Positions 51,951 to 58,066 of a DNA stretch of 58,066 bases are shown here, piece by piece (position 1 is the first letter of the stretch; each line of letters starts with the position of its first letter). This DNA comes from JACVCK01 sp041940385 (GTDB lineage: Bacteria; Planctomycetota; Phycisphaerae; Phycisphaerales; UBA1924). The translations under genes were made by a program, and so were the position numbers. The DNA is taken from positions 1-58,066 of the forward strand of contig JBGTSD010000009.1 of assembly GCA_041940385.1 (NCBI GenBank), in the 5' to 3' direction. The notes beneath the pieces were generated by a model, which was not told where the DNA came from, did no database searches, and worked only from the letters and a program-made list of their open reading frames with translations.

Positions 51951-52676
51951 ATGACACGACACACGTTGATCGTCGGATGTGCCGCCTCGATGCTGGTTGT
52001 CGCCGGGTGCGAGTCCGCGCCGAAGGCCGCGGAGGCGCCCGAACCCTCGCCCGCGCCGGTCTACCTCGCCACGTGGACGCCGAGCAGCGCGCCGAAGGTC
52101 GTGACGATCCAGCGGCAGAGCACGATCACCATCGTCGAGGCGGAGCGCGATCTCTTTGTCGTGCAGACCGAGGGCGTGAGCGATGATGGGGACTGGGCGA
52201 CGATCACCTGGGTGATCTCGACGCCCGCGGCGGACCTCGGGCCGGGCCGGTACCCCTTCGCCGTCGTCTCGGCTGAATTGGCGCGGAGCGGACCGACGAC
52301 GAGCGCCGGCAACGAATGGAACGCGCCGCCGGAAGAGGCGCCGGAGGGCCATGCGTACGGCTGGGCGATCGTCGAGCGCGTCGGGTATCCGCGCACGACG
52401 AGGCCGGTGACGGGCGAGATCGAGATCGTCGGGCTTGACACGGATCACGCGGCGATCCAGATGCAGATCGACACGCCGGGCGTCGCGGACACGCTGGTGT
52501 TCGAGGGCGAGTGCGTGCGCGTGAACCGGCCGGCGTCGCTGGCGACAGCGCCGCTGCAGACGCGCTCCGGTGTGCCACACCGGGCGAAGGAAGAGGAGAA
52601 GCCGAAGGGCACGGACCCGGCCTGGCCGTGGAACGAGGTGTTCGCGGAGCCGTCGGACTTCTACTCGTCGCTCTGA
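51951..52676 (+). CDS. Predicted lipoprotein, unknown function
   Basis: A 241-residue exported protein. The leader ends in the lipobox VVAGC (the Cys followed by ESAPK), so Lgt (encoded at 23414) would modify it. A Pro/Ala-rich tether follows, then a soluble domain with strands such as VTIQRQSTITIVEAERDLFVV and a long mixed region ending WPWNEVFAEPSDFYSSL. No known domain is recognised. I chose ATG 51951 over the TTG at 51939, which lies within the EVE stop. It is 8 nt downstream of the EVE gene, likely cotranscribed, and convergent with the next gene. Confidence 0.75.
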   Translation: MTRHTLIVGCAASMLVVAGCESAPKAAEAPEPSPAPVYLATWTPSSAPKVVTIQRQSTITIVEAERDLFVVQTEGVSDDGDWATITWVISTPAADLGPGRYPFAVVSAELARSGPTTSAGNEWNAPPEEAPEGHAYGWAIVERVGYPRTTRPVTGEIEIVGLDTDHAAIQMQIDTPGVADTLVFEGECVRVNRPASLATAPLQTRSGVPHRAKEEEKPKGTDPAWPWNEVFAEPSDFYSSL

Positions 52677-52689
52677 GGCGCTCGGGCGA

Positions 52690-53262
52690 TCACGCGGCGC
52701 GGCGGTCGCGGAGCAGCCCGGCGCTACGGAGCACGTCCCGGGCGTCTTCATCGCGGCGACCGTCGGCGGCGTTCAGCACGCACCAGAGTTCGGCGCGGAC
52801 GTCCTCGGGCAGCGCGGAGCACTGCGCGAGCGCGATCGCGGCGTCGATGGGTGCGACGTCGCCGGACTTCACGGCATTGCGAATCGCGGCACTGCGTTCA
52901 TCAAACGCCGCACGCCAGAGGGGCGCGTCGGGGTGCATGGCGCCGAGTTCGAGCGCGGCGGTCAGGCCGCCGGCGATGCACGCGGCGGTCACGAGGTTTG
53001 GCGCCGCATGGCTCATCGCCTCGTGCGCGAGCGAGCGGACCTCGTCATTGATCGTGAAGCCGATCTCGCATGCGCGTCGCAGGGCAAGGCCCGCCATCGC
53101 GCCGGCGCCGCCGTCCGCCTCCGACGCGAATCGACCGAGGGTTGCCCGGGCGCCCGCGCCGTGGAGCCCCACATCGGCGAGCGGGCCGCGCCACGATCTG
53201 CCGGCCGAGCCCGTTCCCTGACGACCCGCGAAACGACGAAGCCGATCCTGCGTGAGCATCAT
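52690..53262 (-). CDS. Hypothetical helical protein, unknown function
   Basis: A 190-residue Ala-rich, probably all-helical protein. Helix pairs such as GAMAGLALRRACEIGFTIND, then SHAAPNLVTAACIAGGLTAA and AALELGAMHPDAPLWRAAF, suggest an alpha-alpha bundle or HEAT-like arrangement, but no family is recognised. I chose ATG 53260-53262 (the next codon is also ATG). The longer frame begins inside the predicted promoter. A promoter with a good -35 lies just upstream. Convergent with the lipoprotein gene (13-nt gap). Confidence 0.6.
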   Translation of the reverse strand: MMLTQDRLRRFAGRQGTGSAGRSWRGPLADVGLHGAGARATLGRFASEADGGAGAMAGLALRRACEIGFTINDEVRSLAHEAMSHAAPNLVTAACIAGGLTAALELGAMHPDAPLWRAAFDERSAAIRNAVKSGDVAPIDAAIALAQCSALPEDVRAELWCVLNAADGRRDEDARDVLRSAGLLRDRRAA

Positions 53263-53301
53263 TCGGTCTCCATGCCGGACCCTGCCAGAGCCCGTACCGA
53301 C

Positions 53302-53329
53302 ACGATACACCAGGTTCGGTGTCTGTCAA
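53302..53329 (-). promoter_or_regulatory. Candidate promoter with palindromic spacer for the helical protein gene
   Basis: On the minus strand a perfect TTGACA (53324-53329) is 16 nt from TATCGT (53302-53307), a fair -10. The spacer contains ACACC and GGTGT separated by 6 nt, an operator-like inverted repeat. The predicted start would leave about 30 nt before the ATG at 53262. The stretch is unusually A+T-rich for the window. Confidence 0.45.
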
Positions 53330-53354
53330 GTCAATAATACTGGATTTGTTCGGG

Positions 53355-53909
53355 TCAGTCCTTGTCCGCGCCGGGCGGCGTCGCGGCCTTGTGACGGGCG
53401 ACGCACGCGGCGACCTCGTCGGTCGCTTCGGCGGCCGAGGACCAGCCGATCGTCTCCACGCTGACGCCCTCGAGCTGCTTGTAGGTCGCGAAGAAGTGCT
53501 CCACCTCGTAGAGGAAGTGGTGCGGGACGCGGCTGAGGTCGCGGTACTCGGAGAAGAGCGGGTCGGTGTTGGGGACGCCGAAGACCTTGAAGTCGTTGGC
53601 GCCGTTGTCCCGCATGCGGAACAGGCCCAGGACGCGGGTTTCGATGAGGCAGCCGGAGAAGGTCGGCTCGTTGACCATGACGAGGATGTCGAGCGGGTCG
53701 CCGTCCTCGGCCAGAGTTTGGGGGATGAAGCCGTAGTCGCCGGGGTAGTGCGCGGCCGAGTAGAGGTAGCGGTCGAACTTCACGACCCCGAGGGTCTTGT
53801 CGATCTCGAACTTGGTCCGCCGGCCCTTGGGGATCTCGATGATGGCGTTGACCACTTCCGGGATGTTGGTCCCGGCGGGGACGTGGTTGAAGATGTTCCG
53901 CAGAGGCAT
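53355..53909 (-). CDS. ppa: Inorganic pyrophosphatase (family I)
   Basis: A 184-residue soluble pyrophosphatase that hydrolyses PPi and drives biosynthetic reactions. The family I core is clear: IEIPKGRRTKFEIDKTLGVV, DRYLYSAAHYPGDYGFIPQT with its metal and substrate contacts, then AEDGDPLDILVM containing the DxDPxD signature, and a later lysine-containing LFRMRDNGANDFKVFGV. The length fits the bacterial form. The ATG at 53907-53909 follows GAAGGACG. It is upstream of the helical gene but separated from it by that gene's own candidate promoter. Confidence 0.95.
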   Translation of the reverse strand: MPLRNIFNHVPAGTNIPEVVNAIIEIPKGRRTKFEIDKTLGVVKFDRYLYSAAHYPGDYGFIPQTLAEDGDPLDILVMVNEPTFSGCLIETRVLGLFRMRDNGANDFKVFGVPNTDPLFSEYRDLSRVPHHFLYEVEHFFATYKQLEGVSVETIGWSSAAEATDEVAACVARHKAATPPGADKD

Positions 53910-53991
53910 CGGGGGGCCGTCCTTCGGCGTTCGGGGCGAGCCGGAAGGGTAGCGGGCCCGAGGCGGTCACGCAGACGGCGGCTCCGCCGGG

Positions 53992-55170
53992 TCAGGGACA
54001 CGTCTCGTTGTAGTTGGAGACGACGATGTTGAGGTCGGCGAAGGTGACCGCGCCGTCGTCGTTGATGTCGCCGGGGAGATTGACGCCGCTGGTGTTGATG
54101 GAGTCCACGACGGTCATGAGGTCGCTCATGCCGACGTGCGCATCGCCGTCGATGTCGCCCAGGAGCGGCGCGGGGGCGAGGCGCCACATCTCGTTCGTCG
54201 CCGGCGGCGGGTTTCCGACGAAGCCATAGCCACCGAAGGTGATCAGGCGCCCGTCGCCGTCGATGCAGTACGCCGCGCCGCGATTCGGCGTCGGCGATGT
54301 GTTCAGCTTCGTCCACGCGGCGCCGTCCCATGTCCAGGTCTCGTCGTATTGCGCGCCGTCGTACGAACCACCCGACATGATGAACCGGTCTCGCACGTGG
54401 TCATAGCCGTGGTACGTTCCGTTGCGCGAGAGCGGTGTCGGCACATGAAACTGCGTCCAAACGGCGCCGTCCCACGACCAGAACTCGCAAAGCTCGCTCG
54501 TCGGGAAACCGTTCTGGCCGATCACGAGCGTTCGTTGCGTCTGCGGATCGAACCACCCGGCGTGCCAGTTGATGTAGCCCGGGCTTATGCCCGTGCCGGT
54601 GTTTGGCGTGGTCCAAACGGCGCCGGCGCGTTCGTTGACGCTGCGCATCACGCCGAAATAGTCCGTTCCGACAATCATGCCGCCGTGGACCACCATGGTG
54701 TCGCGCACGTTGTCATAGACCAGCGCGCAGCCGATGCGGCCGCGGTATTCGTTGCTCGTCTGCACCCATTCGCGGGTCCAGGCGCTGCCGTCCCACGACC
54801 ACAGATCGCCCACCGCGTATGTTCCGAACATGGAGCGCACGAGGCCGCTGAACAGCATCATCTTGCCCGTGCTCTCATCGAACACCATCTTCATGCTGTA
54901 TCGCGCGCCCGGGTTCAGCTCCGGCTGGGCGATCTCGGTCCATGTCTCGCCGTCCCATTGCCAGAAATCACCAAAGTGCTGGGTGTACGAGGTGGCCCCG
55001 CCGTAGAGAAGCACGACGTCGCGCACCGGGTCGTACGCCATGGCAGCGGCGTAGCGTGCCGGGGGCATGCTCGGCGCCGAGACAGGCTCCCAGTTAAGAC
55101 ACGGGCCATCGCCGGCAAGTGCGGCGGACGCCGCGAGCGTGACGAGCACGACGGAACGAGTGCGTTGCAT
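53992..55170 (-). CDS. Secreted kelch-like beta-propeller protein with dockerin tail
   Basis: A 392-residue exported protein. ATG 55168-55170 gives a signal peptide (MQRTRSVVLVTLAASAALAG) and has GGGGA 8 nt upstream; ATG 55179 is an alternative. At least five kelch-type blades recur, with patterns such as YDPVRDVVLLYGGATS, FDESTGKMMLFSGL, YDNVRDTMVVHGGMI and YDHVRDRFIMSGGSYDG, each followed by a W-D-G-x-x-W segment. The fold suggests protein or glycan binding. The dockerin-like doublet is at 338-392; its first loop is weaker (GDIDGDAHVGMSDLM), no Cys precedes it, and it ends CP. It follows the heme peroxidase gene, and a terminator separates them. Confidence 0.87.
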   Translation of the reverse strand: MQRTRSVVLVTLAASAALAGDGPCLNWEPVSAPSMPPARYAAAMAYDPVRDVVLLYGGATSYTQHFGDFWQWDGETWTEIAQPELNPGARYSMKMVFDESTGKMMLFSGLVRSMFGTYAVGDLWSWDGSAWTREWVQTSNEYRGRIGCALVYDNVRDTMVVHGGMIVGTDYFGVMRSVNERAGAVWTTPNTGTGISPGYINWHAGWFDPQTQRTLVIGQNGFPTSELCEFWSWDGAVWTQFHVPTPLSRNGTYHGYDHVRDRFIMSGGSYDGAQYDETWTWDGAAWTKLNTSPTPNRGAAYCIDGDGRLITFGGYGFVGNPPPATNEMWRLAPAPLLGDIDGDAHVGMSDLMTVVDSINTSGVNLPGDINDDGAVTFADLNIVVSNYNETCP

Positions 55171-55309
55171 GTGGATCATCCCCGCGCCCGGTCACAGGCC
55201 TTTACGACGCGCTTCGGGGCTGGGCGAGTCCCCGGGCGCCGACGCATGGATCGATACGCATCCCCCCGAGAACTGGTTGCGGCGTTGATCGTTGTGAAAT
55301 GCATCATTG

Positions 55310-55336
55310 AAAAAGGCCCCGGCGTGCGCCGGGGCC
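55310..55336 (-). terminator. Rho-independent terminator after the heme peroxidase gene
   Basis: On the minus strand a perfect 9-bp stem (GGCCCCGGC with GCCGGGGCC) around a 4-nt loop is followed by TTTTT. It begins 31 nt after the peroxidase stop, separating it from the kelch-like gene. Confidence 0.85.
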
Positions 55337-55366
55337 CGTGAGGAATCAACGTCGGTCGTTCGTCGC

Positions 55367-57145
55367 TTAGTTGTACGACGTGCCGTAGTTGCCGAGGAGC
55401 TGGTTGAGGTCGGCGAAGTCCACGTCGCCGTCGCCGTCGATGTCGCCGTCGAGGCCGACGCCCGACTGGCCGTAGTTGTCGAGGAGCAGATTGAGGTCGA
55501 GGAATCCGACCTCGCCGTTGTCGTCGATGTCGCCGATGAGCGGCAGACGGAAGACGTTGTTCTGCACGTTGTCGGCGGTGGTGTTGTCGCGGATGACGCC
55601 GGACAGGCGGCGCGACGCGAGCCAGTTCATGTCGAGGCCGGCGTCGAGCAGGATGCCGGGCAGATCGCCGTCGTTCTGCCACCAGAAGCGGTCGCCGTCG
55701 CGGAGGCGCGTGAACTGATCGACCAGGATCGTGTTGAGCAGCTCGCCGACGCTCTTGCCGGGAAGATGATCCTCGGAGACGGCCGCGATGAACGGATCGA
55801 GATCGGACGTATCGGCGTACACCGACGCGAACGCGGCCTGGAGCTCGACGTCGCTGGTGATGTCCGCGAAGGTCGCCTTGGGCGCGAGGCCGAATTCCTG
55901 GCGGATGGTGTTGTAGTCGGGAAGGCCGTGGTCGCGGGCGCGCTGGAAGTTGAGCGCCATGAGGTCGAGGTGGAATGGCGGGGTGTTGAAGAAGAGGAAG
56001 TTGCGGACGTCGTCGATGATGCGTCCGTCGATCTCCTGCATGAGCGGGAACGCCAGGCCGCGCATGATGGGCGCGATGCCGTGGTCTTCCAGCATGGTGA
56101 TGTCGTGGAACGCGTCGCGCAGGGCGAGGTTGCCGTCCGGGATGACCTCGAAATTCTCATCGAGCCGGAGAATGAACGGCGAGAGCATGGTGTGCCCGAA
56201 GCGGAAGGCCAGCGCCGAGAACTCCTGGGCGATGCCGGAGTTCACGCTCGGGTCGTATCCGGTGTAGGCCGGGAGCGGATTGGAGCCGAGCAGCGCCGGG
56301 AGCCATTCGTTGTAGGTGATGGCCTGGATCTCGGCGCCGAGGATCCGGCGCGCCCGCTCGAAGATGTCGTCGTCGGACATGCCGGGGTTGTTCGCGGCGA
56401 TGAGGTCGGCGAGGCGGTTGTGCTCGAGGTGCAGCACCGTGTGCGCGCTGGCCAGACCGGCCTGCTCGTTCGCACGGTTGTCGCCGGCGACGAAGTACTG
56501 CGCGTCATTGCCGACAAATGACATCGTCTGCGTGCCATCGTTCTTCGGCAGCAGATCGCCCGAGGGCGTGGTGGTCACCTTCATGCGGCCGCCGACGCCG
56601 GTGCGCAGCCAGTCCACGCGCCCCTGCGTCGAGCCGTACACGACGGAGCCATCGAGGAACGCCGTAAGCGTGTTGGTCTGCTGACGCGGGTTCTTGGGGT
56701 CGCTGCCGGTGTTGAAGTCGAAGTTCGAGCGGCGGAACGCGATCACCTGGCCGCCGAGGCTGTCCGGATCAAACACCGGGTCTCCCTGGGGCACTTCGAT
56801 GAACGCGGGCGTGCTCTGCGCGCTGGTGAAGCTGAAGTCGTGGTCGAGGATCTGGCCCCACTGCCAGACCCAGTCGGTCAGGCCGCGATCGTTGAAGAAC
56901 ACATCGGGCTGGTCCATGATGCCGCTGACCACGCGCGGGTTGGGGCGGTTCTCACCGGACATTTCGGACATGCCGTCCGCGTATGCGGCGGGGCAGATTC
57001 GAACGAGCTGAGCGTCCGCCTGGCCCCACCCGGGGTTCGCCACGTTGTTGCCCGAGCCGTCGATCGTGCGCCACTCGATGCCGCCTGCCTGAGCGCCGGC
57101 CGCGAGAACCAGCGCCGTCGCCGCCATCGTCAGTCGTCGTGCCAT
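55367..57145 (-). CDS. Secreted animal-type heme peroxidase with dockerin tail
   Basis: A 592-residue exported peroxidase of the animal heme peroxidase superfamily, which oxidises halides or phenols with H2O2. The signal peptide is MARRLTMAATALVLAAGAQA. The distal site is WGQILDHDFSF with His102 and the Ca2+-binding Asp; SVVYGSTQGRVDWLRT is the next family motif; the proximal His is His318 in AFRFGHTMLSPF. Further signatures are LNFQRARDHGLPDYN and LVDQFTRLRDGDRFWW. The dockerin-like doublet is at 538-592 but has neither the flanking Cys nor a terminal Cys (ends TSYN). The ATG at 57143-57145 follows AAGGGAG, which excludes the longer upstream frame. Confidence 0.93.
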   Translation of the reverse strand: MARRLTMAATALVLAAGAQAGGIEWRTIDGSGNNVANPGWGQADAQLVRICPAAYADGMSEMSGENRPNPRVVSGIMDQPDVFFNDRGLTDWVWQWGQILDHDFSFTSAQSTPAFIEVPQGDPVFDPDSLGGQVIAFRRSNFDFNTGSDPKNPRQQTNTLTAFLDGSVVYGSTQGRVDWLRTGVGGRMKVTTTPSGDLLPKNDGTQTMSFVGNDAQYFVAGDNRANEQAGLASAHTVLHLEHNRLADLIAANNPGMSDDDIFERARRILGAEIQAITYNEWLPALLGSNPLPAYTGYDPSVNSGIAQEFSALAFRFGHTMLSPFILRLDENFEVIPDGNLALRDAFHDITMLEDHGIAPIMRGLAFPLMQEIDGRIIDDVRNFLFFNTPPFHLDLMALNFQRARDHGLPDYNTIRQEFGLAPKATFADITSDVELQAAFASVYADTSDLDPFIAAVSEDHLPGKSVGELLNTILVDQFTRLRDGDRFWWQNDGDLPGILLDAGLDMNWLASRRLSGVIRDNTTADNVQNNVFRLPLIGDIDDNGEVGFLDLNLLLDNYGQSGVGLDGDIDGDGDVDFADLNQLLGNYGTSYN

Positions 57146-57668
57146 GAAGCTCCCTTGCCTCTCTTGATTCTGTCTGCCGGCGAGCGGAACGCCTTGCCTG
57201 CCGGGAGTTGCCGCCGGACAGCCGGGGGACGCCGCAACGCGCCGGCCGGCCGCCGTCTGGAGGAATGCGTTTGCTGTACGGCCGGACGCGCGCCGACCGC
57301 CCGATATCCCGGGAAGCCCTGAAGGGTCCCGTCGCATCTGAAATCTAAATCCCATCCCGTGGTGACGCAATACAAACGCCGACCTTTTGGCCGCCGGGAA
57401 CGGCCCGGATTCGCCCTATCGGGCCCGGTTTCGGCGCCAGGCGTCCTGCCGATCTGGCAGCAGCCAGGCCGCAGAACGGCGTGGCGGCGGCGGTGAGGGG
57501 CCCTGAGCCGTCCTGAACGCCCCTCCGACCGTCGGCACGGTGGGCACGGGTCTGGCCCGGGGCTTGCAACCCATCCTCCCGACTCCGGACCCGAGGCATC
57601 GGGCCGGACGCCGACGAACACCAGATTCCAACCCCGGGCCCCCTTGGCCCTCAGAAGGCAGATTCAGC
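57146..57668. other. Intergenic region between the heme peroxidase and dnaK
   Basis: A 523-nt gap between two divergent genes. I see no CIRCE element (TTAGCACTC-N9-GAGTGCTAA) for dnaK, no clear heat-shock promoter and no RNA gene. A lower-G+C patch at about 57343-57375 holds, on the minus strand, a TTGCGT and a TAGATT 17 nt apart, a weak promoter candidate for the peroxidase. A small hairpin CTGCC/GGCAG is at 57446-57460. The rest looks featureless. Confidence 0.55.
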
Positions 57669-58066
57669 ATGTCCAAGATCATCGGCATCGACCTGGGCAC
57701 CACGAACTCCGTCGTCGCCGTGCTGGAAGGCACGACGCCGAAGGTGATCACGAACTCGTACGGCTCGCGGCTCACCCCGTCGGTCGTCGGCTTCACCGAG
57801 AAGGGCGAGCGTCTGATCGGCCAGCCCGCGCGCCACCAGCAGGTCACCAACCCCAAGAACACCGTCTACTCGATCAAGCGCTTCATGGGCCGCCGGCACA
57901 GCGAGGTCGCGACCGAGGAGAAGAACGTTCCCTACGAAGTCGTCGGCGGGGCGCAGGAGCCGGTGAAGGTCAAGGTCCGCGGCAAGGACTACACGCCGCC
58001 GGAGATCTCGGCGATGGTGCTCCAGTCGCTCAAGAAGACGGCGGAGGACTACCTCGGCGAGACGGT
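57669..58066 (+). CDS. dnaK: Chaperone DnaK (Hsp70), N-terminal part (cut by window edge)
   Basis: The Hsp70 ATPase that binds exposed hydrophobic peptides in protein folding and stress response. The first 132 residues are visible, starting MSKIIGIDLGTTNSVVAV (phosphate-1 loop), then PSVVGFTEKGERLIGQPARHQ, NTVYSIKRFMGRRHSEV and a stretch through YTPPEISAMVLQSLKKTAEDYLG. All are canonical bacterial DnaK. The gene continues beyond 58066. The ATG follows AGAAGGCAG. grpE or dnaJ partners are not seen within the window. Confidence 0.97.
   Translation, partial: MSKIIGIDLGTTNSVVAVLEGTTPKVITNSYGSRLTPSVVGFTEKGERLIGQPARHQQVTNPKNTVYSIKRFMGRRHSEVATEEKNVPYEVVGGAQEPVKVKVRGKDYTPPEISAMVLQSLKKTAEDYLGET

Noticed and set aside
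57146..57668. CIRCE or sigma-32 element upstream of dnaK
   Set aside because: No TTAGCACTC/GAGTGCTAA pair; only fragments resembling CCCAT appear, which are expected by chance in this composition.
1..58066. CRISPR array, tRNA or rRNA genes
   Set aside because: No regularly spaced repeats and no tRNA T-loop or rRNA signatures found in the gaps.

Overview
The window looks like chromosomal DNA of a high-G+C planctomycete, most likely class Phycisphaerae (inference). The main evidence is ten secreted proteins that end in a two-loop dockerin-like module of the pattern GDxNGDxxVDFxDLNxLLxxxN, usually closed by a terminal Cys. Support also comes from a pseudopilin gene, an exosortase-containing polysaccharide locus and planctomycete-style secreted peroxidases. 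There are about 44 protein genes, the first (aconitase) and last (DnaK) cut by the window edges. I see no rRNA, tRNA or CRISPR array.
Layout: 1-3898 holds aconitase, a zinc-ribbon membrane protein, a GNAT acetyltransferase, a redoxin and an isolated sucD. 4092-16034 is a run of six dockerin-tagged secreted proteins (two metalloproteases, a beta-helix protein and three others) interrupted by dihydrolipoamide dehydrogenase. 16269-22113 holds a pseudopilin and two amidohydrolase-fold proteins with degraded metal sites. 22114-24472 has a divergent antiporter-like membrane protein and lgt. 24469-38123, all on the minus strand, carries trxA, folP, an AhpD-like gene and an exopolysaccharide locus: Wza-like lipoprotein, exosortase, EpsI, a 1518-residue TPR protein, a Wzz/BY-kinase fusion and a WecA-like transferase. 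38503-42915 has lipA, a RAYT transposase bracketed by inverted REP hairpins, a small unknown protein, a SpoIIE-type phosphatase, an HD-GYP protein and a cupin. 43005-50263 has an OPT transporter, two tandem di-heme peroxidases with dockerin tails and an ALDH7-like dehydrogenase. 50481-57145 has a Cys/Ala-rich repeat protein, an EVE protein, a lipoprotein, an unknown gene, pyrophosphatase, a kelch-like dockerin protein and an animal-type heme peroxidase with a dockerin tail. dnaK begins at 57669.
How the genes work together: acnA, sucD, lpd and lipA serve the TCA cycle and lipoyl-dependent complexes. The minus-strand EPS genes form a plausible machine in which WecA primes the lipid carrier, the Wzz/kinase-like protein sets chain length, the Wza-like protein exports, and exosortase/EpsI process sorted proteins. 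The dockerin modules suggest an extracellular system in which proteases, peroxidases and structural proteins share one C-terminal module.
The observations I rate highest are: the RAYT gene between near-perfect 37-nt inverted REP hairpins; an apparent Cys clamp around the dockerin doublet; dockerin tails on three heme peroxidases; a BY-kinase-like protein whose P-loop lysine is threonine; and a secreted 21-cysteine repeat protein with CC motifs. Homology calls come from motif recognition, without database searches.
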